Notes: generated from the sequence alone by a model not told the origin. A stretch of DNA of 64,000 nucleotides from a bacterium (GCA_024275165.1 JAJRZQ010000003.1:117763-181762); one strand, 5' to 3'. Counted from the stretch's first letter, positions 28,801 through 38,573 are shown. Translations and numbers: made by a program.

Positions 28801-30710
28801 CAGATGATGGGGATTTCCATCCCCAATTCTTCCATGGCCTGTTTGGCGCCAAACACCGCTGCTTTCAGTTCCAAAGCGTCTTGCTGGGTTTCAAACAGCA
28901 AGATGTCGGCCCCTCCTTCAATGAGCCCCAAGCATTGGATATAAAAATTTTCTTGGATTTTGCTGAAAGCGCCCTTGTGCAAATCCGCATGGGTGGTAGA
29001 AAGCACCCAGTTGGAGGGGCCAAGACTGCCTAAGACCAGCAAAGGCCGCCCGTCGTACTCGTTGCTTTTTTTATGCTCGGCCAGAGCGGTTCGCGCGATC
29101 TGGGCCGAGTCGTAGCTGAGCAAGCGGCTGAATTCCTTTAAGGAAAGCTGATTGACCTGAATCCCGTCGGCTCGTTGCGGGTACTCGCTGAGGTCGATTT
29201 TAGAGAGGTCGAATTCGGCCAAGCGCAAGGGGCTGGCCCCAAAGGAGTTGGTCTCAATGGCATGGGCTCCCGCTTGCAAATAGGCTAAATGCACCTCTTG
29301 AATGGCTTTTGGTTTGGAAAAAACCAAGAGGTCGGAAAGCATTTGAAACTCTTCCCCCCCATAGACCTCCGGCCCAAATTCATAGGCCTGGATCATGGTG
29401 CCCATGGCCCCATCAATCACTAAAATCTGTTCGGCAATGAGCTTTTGAAATTCTTCTCGGGTCATGTTGTTACCAAGGTTGCGCCAACGGCTGATCTTGC
29501 CGGGGCTTGAAATAGATAGGAAGATAGCGCCAAGCCCACAGACCAAGGCGATGAGAATAAAAAATCCGGCCACAAAAGACCAAAAAGTAAAACGGATGTC
29601 GATGAGGCCTAACAGTTCACAAGCAACACGAAAGAGGGCCCCCCCTTGCAAAATCCAAAAGAGACGGGATTCGAACCTCCCTGTTTCCATGGGGCGACCC
29701 GAGTGACCCAAGGTCACCCGGGTGGTCATGGCAAAGACCATACTGGTAAAGCAGCCAATCGCCAAGGCATGCAAGCCCGCCAACTCCCATCGCAACGAAT
29801 AATACCCCTCGCTCAAAGCCACCAGTCCCCCCACAAAATGCAACCCAAAACCAAGGGGGAACCAAGCTAAAGAGATGTACAGCATGCTTAAAATCATTTT
29901 AGGCTTTCTCCGCCAAAACCTCCACTTCTGGTATTGGTAGAGGGTAATAAAAAGGAGCAACCCATCACTGAGGACAAACCCCTGCTGATTCCCGCTGATA
30001 AAAAGCGCGGTTTTTAAAGCCAAGAGCAGGGCCCAGGCAGGCAAGACCCAGGTTAAGGAATTCATCCCCTCCCACCCCATAACCACGCTGGTAAAAAAGG
30101 GAACCAGCCGCCAAGCGAGGGTCAAAATCAAAAGCGGGAAAAAGAAATACACCCCCAAGCCGTAGGCGGCAAGATAGGCCGCGTCAAAGGCGCGGTGATG
30201 CACATACAAGGCAAAACAACTCGCCCCCGCCAAGCCGCCAAAGACCGCCAAGAGCGCAAAAAGGGGTTGGGTTTTGTCCGGGGAGTCGCTGCGGACCCAA
30301 ATCTCGGCCAGATGCAAAAACCACAACAAAAAACCGAGGGTCACCAGCATGCTGCCGATCACCAAAACGCCCGTGCCCAATTTAGTGCTGGTCCAAGCCA
30401 AGACCCCCCCACAGGGGATGAGCAGAAAAAAGAGCAGCGCCTTTTTGCGGGTCAGGGCCGGACGGTTGAGCCAACGGGGAAAGGTGGTGAGCAAAAAGCC
30501 CAAGCCATAACAGGTCAACACCACATAGACCATTAAAAAGACATGTAATTCCTTTGGATTAAAAGCATAAGAGGGAATAAAATGAAAATACAAATGCCCC
30601 AGATAGGTGATCCACCAAAAGACAGAGGAAATCATCAACAGGGTACCGGTAGCGAAAAAGAGCCGATGGGGTTCTGAAGTGACCCATCCGATGGCGGTTT
30701 TGAGGTTCAT
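25866..30710 (-). CDS. metH: In-frame fusion: N-terminal NnrS-like membrane domain (~415 aa) + cobalamin-dependent methionine synthase MetH
   Basis: N-term multi-TM HRLFFATGTLLMISSVFWWITYLG...; from residue 416 MTREEFQKLIAEQILVIDGAMGTMIQ..., GGCCGTTPAHIRAI, IRIGERLNVRGSKKV, DVHSIGKDLAKTLLENYGYKVFDLG; no stop codon between the two parts. Confidence 0.85.
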   Translation of the reverse strand: MNLKTAIGWVTSEPHRLFFATGTLLMISSVFWWITYLGHLYFHFIPSYAFNPKELHVFLMVYVVLTCYGLGFLLTTFPRWLNRPALTRKKALLFFLLIPCGGVLAWTSTKLGTGVLVIGSMLVTLGFLLWFLHLAEIWVRSDSPDKTQPLFALLAVFGGLAGASCFALYVHHRAFDAAYLAAYGLGVYFFFPLLILTLAWRLVPFFTSVVMGWEGMNSLTWVLPAWALLLALKTALFISGNQQGFVLSDGLLLFITLYQYQKWRFWRRKPKMILSMLYISLAWFPLGFGLHFVGGLVALSEGYYSLRWELAGLHALAIGCFTSMVFAMTTRVTLGHSGRPMETGRFESRLFWILQGGALFRVACELLGLIDIRFTFWSFVAGFFILIALVCGLGAIFLSISSPGKISRWRNLGNNMTREEFQKLIAEQILVIDGAMGTMIQAYEFGPEVYGGEEFQMLSDLLVFSKPKAIQEVHLAYLQAGAHAIETNSFGASPLRLAEFDLSKIDLSEYPQRADGIQVNQLSLKEFSRLLSYDSAQIARTALAEHKKSNEYDGRPLLVLGSLGPSNWVLSTTHADLHKGAFSKIQENFYIQCLGLIEGGADILLFETQQDALELKAAVFGAKQAMEELGMEIPIICQVTVDQYSKMQIFHTDILAALTSLQHIGIDAFGINCSIGPDLMGPTVEKICKHSQIAVSIVPNAGLPQSENGQTVFKLTPQDMAQQVKKFAEMGANLVGGCCGTTPAHIRAIAEQVKGLKPLQRKIDQGLYIAGPQQAVLLDSKEGLIRIGERLNVRGSKKVRDAVESGGPIDQDILEEVISEQIKDLGVEILDVCMDSNQVDTAETLVQVIQAQTVDFSGAFCLDSFDVDALAKAIEVYPGRPIINSISMEEWQPGVNKVDAILEVTKAFAPLYIGLTTGPKGPAVTKEEKLDLAQQIVARAAAHGVPADWLLIDINAFPIGSESSEEMNFATESLESIPLIKKACPGVKISIGVGNLTNGLAKKPYMRKVLTSVFLDEGRKLGLDAAIINPHHYVPVESLAKADYELGRKVVLERDMDAFARLEEIAEAKKGGPVKKKTNYADLSPPASVCQKIKDGFKERTQGEVNYQGFGYAYSDAIVKEVVESLEGGLEPLQFVNDHLMVAMQALGQGFAEGMVSLPHLLKSADVMKQVMGFLEAFLKHKSGADAGGVSYKGVIVLGTVYQDVHSIGKDLAKTLLENYGYKVFDLGVQVPLERFIEVAKQEKADALGLSALLVQTSNHMITLAKMMAEEGMNDLPVLVGGAPVSNRHAAFVAMAGQEDESQMRDNIFYCPSAMDGVNVMNSLMEESRKGEFLAKNKENLTQALHQGQRRAAAQEKLLRELPTRKVEVAEPATPKDKQIHEILLTLREFRPRLQEKQLFALNWKFGGAGSWGKKGESLQSLLGKLDQWVERIDKEGWFAPSAVWRVMDCKPEKEHLILLEEGKEVGRLRFNPIIGQGQKDQFQFNQFFNPAGDVVGLQLSTAGPEVDQAIMELKDHDQEAAWIVQGLSDRVAEDMAAYAQEVMQAEGFAHFQEAALRCSPGYPALREMANNSTIFHLLSAGDRLRIRLTTAHEFEPTGSTGAIVAFHPKASFH

Positions 30711-31318
30711 TTCAACTCGTTCATGCTTTGTTCCAAAAGCTTTGTAAAGGCTTCATAGTCCCTTGCCACCGGCAACTGAGGGAACTGATCGGCAATCGCC
30801 TGGGGAGGGCGAAAAAAGATCCCCTGATCCGCCTCTAAAAGCATGGAAACATCATTGTAGGAATCCCCGGCGGCAATGGTTTTATAGTTTAAACCCTTAA
30901 AGGCCTGGATCGCTTTTTTCTTTGGGTCGGGCAAACGCAGGTGATAATCTCGAATATGCCCCGTCTCATCAAGGCTCAAGCTATGGCACAAGATCGTCGG
31001 CATCTTCAACTGCCGCATTAGGGGTTGGGCAAACTCTTCAAAGGTATCGGATAAAATCACCACCTGGCATTGGTCGCGCAACCCATCTAAAAACTCGACG
31101 GCTCCCTCCAAGGGGGAGAGGGTGGCGATTACCCCTTGGATGTCGGCCAAGGTCAACCCCTGCTCGCTAATCACCTTGAGGCGGTGGGTCATGAGTTCGT
31201 CGTAATCTTGAATGTCGCGGGTGGTGAGTCTTAAGGCTTCAATGCCCGTTTTTTCCGCCACGCTGATCCAAACTTCGGGGACGAGTACGCCTTCTAAATC
31301 CAGACAGGTAATGATCAT
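30707..31318 (-). CDS. thrH: ThrH-like phosphoserine/homoserine phosphotransferase (HAD family)
   Basis: ITCLDLEGVLVPEVWISVAEKTGIEALRLTTRDI...VVILSDTFEEFAQPLMRQL...IAAGDSYNDVSML. Confidence 0.85.
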   Translation of the reverse strand: MIITCLDLEGVLVPEVWISVAEKTGIEALRLTTRDIQDYDELMTHRLKVISEQGLTLADIQGVIATLSPLEGAVEFLDGLRDQCQVVILSDTFEEFAQPLMRQLKMPTILCHSLSLDETGHIRDYHLRLPDPKKKAIQAFKGLNYKTIAAGDSYNDVSMLLEADQGIFFRPPQAIADQFPQLPVARDYEAFTKLLEQSMNELK

Positions 31319-31430
31319 CTAGGCCTTGGGTGCAAACAGCCCGATTGACCGGGCAGGGGCTTTAGGGTTAAAGGGGTATGAAAGCCAATAAAATAGCCAA
31401 TTTACCTAATTTCAGCAAGCCCCAATCCCC

Positions 31431-33302
31431 ATGCTAAACCCTTTGGCGGAAAAATTAAAGCTCCTTCCCGATTCGCCGGGGGTTTACCGATTCTATGACC
31501 CAGAGGAGAAACTGCTGTATATCGGGAAGGCAAAGAACTTAAAAAATCGGGTGCGGACCTATTTTAACCTTGCCGCCTTGAGCGACCCCCGTACGGAAAG
31601 CTGGGTTCCGCGGATCGCGGATGTGCGTTGGATGTTGGTAGGAACCGAAGCCGAAGCCTTGATTTTAGAAGAGCAGCTCATTAAAAAACATCGGCCCAAG
31701 TTTAATATTGAGCTCAAGGATGACAAAACCTACCCCTACTTTAAGCTCACCCTCCAAGAACTCTACCCCCGTTTATTGCTGACGAGAGAACTCAAAAAGG
31801 ATGGCGGGCTTTACTTTGGTCCCTTTGTTTCGGTCAAGGTAGCCAGAGAAACCATGCGGGTATTGTTCAAACATTTTCCCCTGCGGCAATCGAAAATGGC
31901 TTTGGATGGAAGTAAAACCTACCGTCCCTGCCTGAACTATCAGATGAAGCGTTGCCTCGCCCCCTGCGCCGGCTTGGTGAGCCCGGAGGAATACGGCAAA
32001 CTCGTTTCCAAGGTGTTGCAACTGCTGCGAGGCAACGCCAAGGAACTCTTGCGGAGTTTGCAAAAAGAAATGGCGGAAAAGGCGGAAGCCCTGGCCTATG
32101 AAGAGGCCCGCATCCTGCGCGATCAGGCCCGAGCTGTAGAAAAAACCCTGCAAAAACAAAGGGTTTTATCCAAAGACCGACTCGACCGGGATGTGATCAC
32201 CCTGGCGAGGCAAAAAGGGTTTGCCGGGGTACAGATTCTGTTTATCCGCAACGGGGTGCTGCTTGCCGATGATTTTATTTTTGTAAAGGAAGGGGAGCGA
32301 TTCGCGGATTTAGAATTGCTCCGCTCGGTGATAAGCCGATTGTATGTCAAGGGGGGCAGGCCCTTGCCCAAAGAGATTTTAGTCCCCTTAATGGATGACT
32401 CCTTAAAAATCATCGAAGAATATTGCGGTCAGTTGCGGGGAACCAAGGTGAACCTGCTCAGCCCCCAGAAAGGAGAAAAAAAGAAACTGTTGGAGCTAGG
32501 GACAAAGAATGGAGTCGACAATCTAAGACTAAAAATGCAAGAAGCCCAGTCGGATGAATTGATTTTAAAGGAGGTGAAGGATTATTTACGCTTAAGAAAC
32601 CTCCCCCGTCGGGTGGAGTGTTTTGACATCTCGAATATTCAAGGTAGCTCAAATGTAGCGGGAATGGTGGTTTGGGAGGAGAACCAAGCCAAGAAGGCAG
32701 ACTACCGCAAATATAAAATCAAGTCCTTTGCCGGGGCCAATGACTTTTTAGCCATGCAAGAGGTTTTGGTTCGCCGTTATTCCAGGTTGATGGAAGAAGA
32801 GGGAGACATGCCCGATTTGATTTTAATTGATGGCGGCAAAGGCCAAGTGGGAGCGGCGGTCGAAGCTTTAATGCACTTGCGTTTTGACTTTGCCCAAACC
32901 GATGTGATCGGACTGGCCAAGGGGCGCAGCGAAAAAAAAAGGGGCGTGGTCAAAGAAGAGATGGATTTTGAATATGTGATTCGCCCGGGGCAAAAAAACC
33001 TGATTCCTTTAAAGCAAAATTCCAAAACGCTGCATTTTTTGCAGGCGATTCGCGATGAAACCCATCGCTTTGCCATCAGCTTTCATCGCCAACAAAGGGG
33101 CAAGGCGACTTTAGAATCCGTAATTGAAAAGATCCCCGGGATTGGGCCCAAAAAACGCCAAGCCCTACTCAAGCACTTTGGGGCCTTGTCCAAGGTCAAA
33201 GAAGCGAATTTAGAAAAATTGCGCCTTGTTAGCGGAATCAGCGAAAAGGACGCGAATGAAATCCTTTACTTTTTTGCCGAAGAAGCCGATTCAGCGGGGT
33301 GA
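31431..33302 (+). CDS. uvrC: Excinuclease ABC subunit C
   Basis: LPDSPGVYRFYDPEEKLLYIGKAKNLKNRVRTYF...CFDISNIQGSSNVAGMVVWEE...IDGGKGQV...IPGIGPKKRQALLKHFG. Confidence 0.96.
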   Translation: MLNPLAEKLKLLPDSPGVYRFYDPEEKLLYIGKAKNLKNRVRTYFNLAALSDPRTESWVPRIADVRWMLVGTEAEALILEEQLIKKHRPKFNIELKDDKTYPYFKLTLQELYPRLLLTRELKKDGGLYFGPFVSVKVARETMRVLFKHFPLRQSKMALDGSKTYRPCLNYQMKRCLAPCAGLVSPEEYGKLVSKVLQLLRGNAKELLRSLQKEMAEKAEALAYEEARILRDQARAVEKTLQKQRVLSKDRLDRDVITLARQKGFAGVQILFIRNGVLLADDFIFVKEGERFADLELLRSVISRLYVKGGRPLPKEILVPLMDDSLKIIEEYCGQLRGTKVNLLSPQKGEKKKLLELGTKNGVDNLRLKMQEAQSDELILKEVKDYLRLRNLPRRVECFDISNIQGSSNVAGMVVWEENQAKKADYRKYKIKSFAGANDFLAMQEVLVRRYSRLMEEEGDMPDLILIDGGKGQVGAAVEALMHLRFDFAQTDVIGLAKGRSEKKRGVVKEEMDFEYVIRPGQKNLIPLKQNSKTLHFLQAIRDETHRFAISFHRQQRGKATLESVIEKIPGIGPKKRQALLKHFGALSKVKEANLEKLRLVSGISEKDANEILYFFAEEADSAG

Positions 33303-33742
33303 TGGGGGTAAAAGAAGCGTTCCAGCTCTGCTTCGGGCACCTCGCCTTGGGCGTTAAACAGAGGGAAGCCCGTATCCATCGCCCCTCGCAGACCGGTTTT
33401 TAAGCTGAGGAGCCGCATAAAACCCATCTGCTTCAACACCACTCCAGCCAGCAGGCTGCGGCGACCGGAACGGCAGACAAGCAGGACCTTTTTTTCCCTT
33501 GCTTGGATTAATTCAGGTAGGCTTTCTTCATAACCCTTGTCTGCCGCGGCTTCTAAAATACCCCGAGGCACAAGGTGGCTGCCAAGGATATGGCAAAAGG
33601 CGTATTCCGATTCTTCCCGCACATCAATGACGAGGCCCTTAAACTCTCCGGCGAAGAGTTCGGGCAGATCATGCGGCATCACCTCTTCAATCTGGCCCTG
33701 GGCCTGGGCAACGAAGTCGTTGTAGGTGAGTTGTGGATTCAT
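33266..33742 (-). CDS. Rhodanese-like domain protein
   Basis: GLVIDVREESEYAFCHILGSHLVPRG...VLLVCRSGRRSLLAGVVLKQMGF (active-site Cys in CRSGRRS). Confidence 0.88.
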   Translation of the reverse strand: MNPQLTYNDFVAQAQGQIEEVMPHDLPELFAGEFKGLVIDVREESEYAFCHILGSHLVPRGILEAAADKGYEESLPELIQAREKKVLLVCRSGRRSLLAGVVLKQMGFMRLLSLKTGLRGAMDTGFPLFNAQGEVPEAELERFFYPHHPAESASSAKK

Positions 33743-33894
33743 GGTTGCTTTGTTTTATGGTTAGTCCTCTGCTAACGCCCCGCAGAACAAAAAAATGCCT
33801 CCGGCAGCCAGGGAGCAAACCCCCTGGACCCCCTTTTCAACTCAGACGAAACCTACTGAGGATCGCGGAGCATATTGATGTTATGTGTCCCGCC

Positions 33895-35577
33895 CTACAC
33901 CATATCAATAAACTTGCAGGGGCACATTTCCGCGCACTTGTTGCAACCAATGCATTTGTCTAAAATAAATTCATAATGCTGGCCTTTGGGCATTTTCTTA
34001 ATCGCCGAGTCCCCGCAAACACTCCAGCAGGTATCGCAATCAAAACAACTGCCGCAGCTCATGCAACGGCTCGCTTCATTCAACAGGGTTTGCGGATCCA
34101 AACCCGTCAAATAACCTGAAAAACTTTTTAAGCGTTCCTCCGCTGCCCATTCACTGATCTCTTGCCGGGGCGCGGTGGGGTAAAAACCCAGCACCATCTC
34201 GGTATGCTTAACGACCCTAGGCTTTGCCTCGGGCCGGTAGGCGCCCCCCCGTACAAAAGCGTCGATCTCTTCAGCGGCAAGGCGCCCATCGCCAAAGGCC
34301 TCGGTAACCAGCCCCAAGCCACGGCCGATATCGCCACCAGCCCAAACATTCGAGTCTTCCGCGACCCGACCAAATTTACCCTGTATCGTGATCCATCCCT
34401 TTTCATTCTTTAACTCTTCCAAACCGGTGAAGTCAGGATATTGGCTGATGGCGGTAACGAGTTGGTCGCATTGCACAATGAACTCGGTCCCGGGGACTTC
34501 ATTTACCTGATACCAGCCGTTTTCACCTTTTTCCCCCAGTTCAACCCTTAAAAACTCCACCCCGGTGACCTTGCCCCCTTCGCTTAGAATCCGCTTGGGA
34601 GTATAACCGGGATGCAACTCAATCCCCTCTTGCTCGCCATGCACGATTTCTTCTTTGGTCGCCGGCATCAATTCCGCTGTTTCGCGGCAAACCATGATCA
34701 CTTCTTCCGCGCCCAAACGGCAAGCGGTACGGGCCACATCATAGGCCACATCCCCCCCGCCAATCACCAAAACCCGCTTCGGCAAACCGGTGACCTTACC
34801 TAGGTTGTGATCGAGCAGGAAGTCAACCCCAGTGGCTACATTGGGCGCCTCTGCCCCTTCTAGGGGCAACTGGCGGCCTCGTTGAGCCCCAATGGCAAAA
34901 TAAACGGCATCATTGTTTTGTTTCAACTCCTCTAAGGCAATATCCTTCCCAATCAAAGTGTCGGGTTTGAATTCGACCCCTAAATCCCATACCTTTTGGT
35001 ATTCCGCCTCAATGATATCACGGGGAAGGCGGTAAGCGGGGATCCCCCAACGGAGCATGCCGCCCGCTTCGGAATGCGCCTCGTATACCGTAACGCCGTG
35101 CCCCCGGCGAGCGAGTTGATAAGCGGCGGAAATCCCCGCCGGGCCGGAACCGACAACGGCGATTTTCTTACCCGAGCTTTCTTCACTGAGTTTGACTAAA
35201 GGCAGGTTATGGGCTAAGCCGAAATCCCCAATCGCCATTTCCACTCGATTGATGTTGATCGCTTCGTCGCGCTCACCCCGGTTGCAACTAGACTCGCAAG
35301 GGTGAGGGCACACCCGGCCCATGATCGCGGGCATAGGATTTTTGTCCGTCAGTTTTTCCCAAGCCAGCTTGAGGGCCATTTCAGGGCTACGGCCATATTC
35401 GTCTGCCTGAGCAATGGTGGTTAAAAAACCCCGGATGTCTTCTGAGCTGGGGCAGGAATCCTGACAAGGCGGGACTTTACCCGTATATTTGGGGAGCAGA
35501 CTGCTCTGTTTCTTTTTACCCACACCAGGGATTTGGGTCCGAACGGGGCGTGCAATCTTTTTTAATACTAAAGCCAT
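33895..35577 (-). CDS. dsrL: DsrL-like NAD(P)H oxidoreductase (glutamate-synthase small-subunit family) with C-terminal ferredoxin domain
   Basis: GKVPPCQDSCPSSEDIRGFL, KIAVVGSGPAGISAAYQLARRGHGVTVYE, RVLVIGGGDVAYDVARTACRLGA, C-term CMSCGSCFDCDTCWSVC...CIGCNKCAEMCPC. Confidence 0.85.
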   Translation of the reverse strand: MALVLKKIARPVRTQIPGVGKKKQSSLLPKYTGKVPPCQDSCPSSEDIRGFLTTIAQADEYGRSPEMALKLAWEKLTDKNPMPAIMGRVCPHPCESSCNRGERDEAININRVEMAIGDFGLAHNLPLVKLSEESSGKKIAVVGSGPAGISAAYQLARRGHGVTVYEAHSEAGGMLRWGIPAYRLPRDIIEAEYQKVWDLGVEFKPDTLIGKDIALEELKQNNDAVYFAIGAQRGRQLPLEGAEAPNVATGVDFLLDHNLGKVTGLPKRVLVIGGGDVAYDVARTACRLGAEEVIMVCRETAELMPATKEEIVHGEQEGIELHPGYTPKRILSEGGKVTGVEFLRVELGEKGENGWYQVNEVPGTEFIVQCDQLVTAISQYPDFTGLEELKNEKGWITIQGKFGRVAEDSNVWAGGDIGRGLGLVTEAFGDGRLAAEEIDAFVRGGAYRPEAKPRVVKHTEMVLGFYPTAPRQEISEWAAEERLKSFSGYLTGLDPQTLLNEASRCMSCGSCFDCDTCWSVCGDSAIKKMPKGQHYEFILDKCIGCNKCAEMCPCKFIDMV

Positions 35578-35670
35578 GGAGGCTCCCTATGCGAGAGGTT
35601 GACGGTTCAAAACCCAGGGAACAGCCCCCTGAGTAGGCTAAATCATTGAAACCAAAAGAGATACAAATAT

Positions 35671-35690
35671 TGTATATTAGTATATACAAA
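35671..35690. promoter_or_regulatory. Extended ATATT-N3-ATAT palindrome upstream of dsrL
   Basis: TTGTATAT-TAGT-ATATACAA (8-bp perfect arms) containing ATATTAGTATAT. Confidence 0.6.
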
Positions 35691-35797
35691 AGTGCTAATA
35701 TATTGCAACTCAAAGATTCATTTTTTTTAGGAAAAAACCTCAACCCGCCTAGGGCTCTACAACAAAAAGGGAGAAACAAAGCCCCCCTGCAAACAAA

Positions 35798-36724
35798 CTA
35801 ACCGTCGGCCTTCATTTTATCAATAATCTCCTTGAGCGAGGCTTCCCACTCCTCGATCGGCACTTGGCAAGTACCCGCGAACCAATGGCCCCCCCCGCCG
35901 TACTTGAGCATCAAGGCCCCGATATCGGTTTTTGAGGTACGGTTGAAGATGGAATGACCACAGGTAAAAACCATATTTTGTTGGTTTTTCCCCCAAAGCA
36001 CTCGAATGGAGATATTTTGTTCGGGAAAGAGTACATATTCTTTAAACCGGTTGCCCGTGAGAATCTCTTCGGTTTCATGGAGGTCGATGATCAAAACATT
36101 TTCATCGGTACGGCTGTTTTCTAAAATCATTTGTTCATAGCTGCGTTCTTGCTCAAAGTAACGCTTGATCCGCTCTTGCACATGGGACATGGCTAAAATT
36201 TCTTCCACCCGTTTGGAGCGGCAGGCTTCTATCAGCTCTTCCATTAAGGCGTAGTTGGGAATGGAGTAATCCCGGTAACGGGCCAGCCCCGTACGAGGGT
36301 CCATGATAAAGCTTAAGAGAATCCATCCCTCAGGCCGCAAGATGTCTTCTTTAGAAAGTTGCCCCGAATCGCATTTATCGACCACTTCCATCAAACCGTT
36401 TTCTTCAAAACGAGCGAATTTCTCTACCCCCCCGTAATAATCAAAAATCACGCGGGCACAACTCAACTCAACCCGACTCTCCCCTTCAAACTGAAACTCT
36501 TCTAACAGGGCTAAGCGCTCTGCCTCGGAAGAATGATGGTCAAACCAAAGCCCGCAACCGGCGGCATAGGGTACATTCGCCAAAACATCATTGGAGGTCA
36601 CCTCGACAATACCGTCTTGAATGTCTTTGGGGTGAACAAATTTAAACTCGTTGACAATCCCCGCGTCAACCAAGAGCGCGGCGCAAACAAGACCATCGAA
36701 ATCGCTTCGGGTTAAGAGGCGCAT
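35798..36724 (-). CDS. DHH-family phosphoesterase-like protein
   Basis: RLLTRSDFDGLVCAALL...LWFDHHSSE...GGGGHWFAGTCQVP. Confidence 0.75.
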   Translation of the reverse strand: MRLLTRSDFDGLVCAALLVDAGIVNEFKFVHPKDIQDGIVEVTSNDVLANVPYAAGCGLWFDHHSSEAERLALLEEFQFEGESRVELSCARVIFDYYGGVEKFARFEENGLMEVVDKCDSGQLSKEDILRPEGWILLSFIMDPRTGLARYRDYSIPNYALMEELIEACRSKRVEEILAMSHVQERIKRYFEQERSYEQMILENSRTDENVLIIDLHETEEILTGNRFKEYVLFPEQNISIRVLWGKNQQNMVFTCGHSIFNRTSKTDIGALMLKYGGGGHWFAGTCQVPIEEWEASLKEIIDKMKADG

Positions 36725-37055
36725 GAGAAATCTCCCTAAAAAAAGTGGTCATAATTTTTCAAAATCTTAACCCTTCACCCGTCTTGGGTCAATTCTTTTC
36801 CCCCCTATTCACCAGCGACGCTCCATAAATTTTAGCCCTCCGCTGAGGGAGTTTTCACCTAGGTCGCCTCTAGGGTTGTCTTCAGGTAACTTGACCCATC
36901 ATCATGAAATAAAATATCTTTAAATTTCAAAAAAAAGGTCCGGACTTGAGTTTTATTTTTCCGGCGCCTGAAAGAACCTTGCTCCTTTCCGGGCAGGGAA
37001 CTATAATATGCCGGATCAATACACCGTTACAACCTGACTGAAAGCAAAACTCTCC

Positions 37056-38282
37056 ATGCCCTTGCGCCCTCCCCTGGTTTTTTTGATTTTTTATTGCGCC
37101 CTGGCCCCGCTGGGCTGGGGGCAGAGTAAAAGCCCCCCCAATCAAGACTATGAGCGGCTGAAAGCAACAGCCCAATTTGACCAAACCCCCGCGCCTTGCA
37201 ACCAACAGGGGCCGCAAAGTTGCCTGAAAATATTATTGGAAAGCGAAAACTGCGTCAACTGTGACTTAAAGGGCGTTGACCTCTCTGGGAAAAACCTAAA
37301 AGGCAAAGACCTCAGGGGCTCTGACCTAACCGGGGCAAAGCTCCTCCAGACCCATTTGGAAGGAGTGCATTGGGTCAATGTTAAGCTTACCGGTGCCGAT
37401 TTATCCGGGGCTTATCTGGCAAAGACAAAGTGGGAAGGGGTTGATTTGGAAAAAGCTCGTTTTGTGGGAGCTGATTTAACCAAGGCTAGATTCAAAGGGG
37501 TTACTCTTCAGAGGGCGGATTTTTCCAAAGCGAACTTAGAGGGAGCCGAATTCAGTCAATCCAAAGGGCGAGGGACTCGCTTTATCCAAGCTCGACTCAG
37601 GGGAGTTTTGTTTGAGCGCAACAGCTTACCCGAAGCGAATTTCACCCAAGCCGATTTATTTAAAAGCACCATGAAAAACAATTGGTTCCTGAAAAGCGAC
37701 TTCGATGGCATCCGGGCGCGCAAAGCGAATTGGCAGAAAAACAATTTTTCTCTCTCCAGCTTTGTCAAAGCGAGCCTGAATGAAAGCCGCTTGGATGAAA
37801 GCAAACTGGAAAAGGCGAATTTCACGCGCAGCGACCTCAGCAAGGTCAGTATGACTAAAGTCCAAGCCTTTCAGGCACGCTATGATCAAGCGCAAATGCA
37901 GGGCGCGAATTTGATGGATTCCACCCAGAGCGGATCAAGCTTTGTCGGCGCTGATTTGAGCCAAGCGGATTTAACCCATGCCAATCTGGCCGGGAGCGAC
38001 CTAACAGGGGTAAACTTAACCCGGAGCTTACTTGCGGAGGTGAACCTCTCGGGCGCGATCCTGACTCAGGCCAACTTAAGGCAAGCCAATTTAATGAAAG
38101 CCAGCCTAATCGGGGTTTCGTTCAGGGGCGCGGATTTAAACCAAGCGGTTTTGCAAGGGGCAAGGCTTATAGGGGGGACCTTTGATGGGGCTCGTTGGAC
38201 CAATGGGCTCCGCTGCGCCAGGGGCTCGATTGGCCGCTGCAAGCCGATCCATAAACAGAATACCGCTTTTCGCAAGCCCTAA
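37056..38282 (+). CDS. Exported pentapeptide-repeat protein
   Basis: Signal-peptide-like N terminus, then dozens of A(D/N)LxxA units (ADLSQADLTHANLAGSDLTGVNL...). Confidence 0.88.
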   Translation: MPLRPPLVFLIFYCALAPLGWGQSKSPPNQDYERLKATAQFDQTPAPCNQQGPQSCLKILLESENCVNCDLKGVDLSGKNLKGKDLRGSDLTGAKLLQTHLEGVHWVNVKLTGADLSGAYLAKTKWEGVDLEKARFVGADLTKARFKGVTLQRADFSKANLEGAEFSQSKGRGTRFIQARLRGVLFERNSLPEANFTQADLFKSTMKNNWFLKSDFDGIRARKANWQKNNFSLSSFVKASLNESRLDESKLEKANFTRSDLSKVSMTKVQAFQARYDQAQMQGANLMDSTQSGSSFVGADLSQADLTHANLAGSDLTGVNLTRSLLAEVNLSGAILTQANLRQANLMKASLIGVSFRGADLNQAVLQGARLIGGTFDGARWTNGLRCARGSIGRCKPIHKQNTAFRKP

Positions 38283-38561
38283 ATTCAAGCAGCCTCTGCA
38301 TCGCTCAGAGATTTAAAAAAAAACTCGCTCAAAATTAGGATATCACCTCTCCAACCCCGGTCGCCGGGGTTTGTTTGCCTTGAAGGCGTTGAAAAAGAGA
38401 TCCACTTCAAACCCTTTTCTCGGCAAAAAAATCAAGGAAACTTGATTTTGCGAAGTCTGATTTTTTTTAGAATCAAAAAAAACATAAAATCAATCGAAAA
38501 GGGGAATTTTTTGGCTTTTGGCAGGAAAAGAGCAGAAAAATCCTTGCACTTTTATATCGTT

Positions 38562-38573
38562 ATATTAGAATAT
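38562..38573. promoter_or_regulatory. ATATT-N3-ATAT motif upstream of dsrC
   Basis: ATATTAGAATAT overlapping a plausible TTGCAC-N16-TAGAAT promoter. Confidence 0.6.

Noticed and set aside
27615-30536. Multiple + strand ORFs across the NnrS-MetH gene
   Set aside because: Entirely antisense to a strongly supported coding frame, with no family motifs
33781-33890. Sequence after rhodanese gene (cctccggcagccagggagcaaaccccctggaccccc)
   Set aside because: Looks like a commonly seen low-information GC-rich intergenic fragment; no second copy noticed in this window
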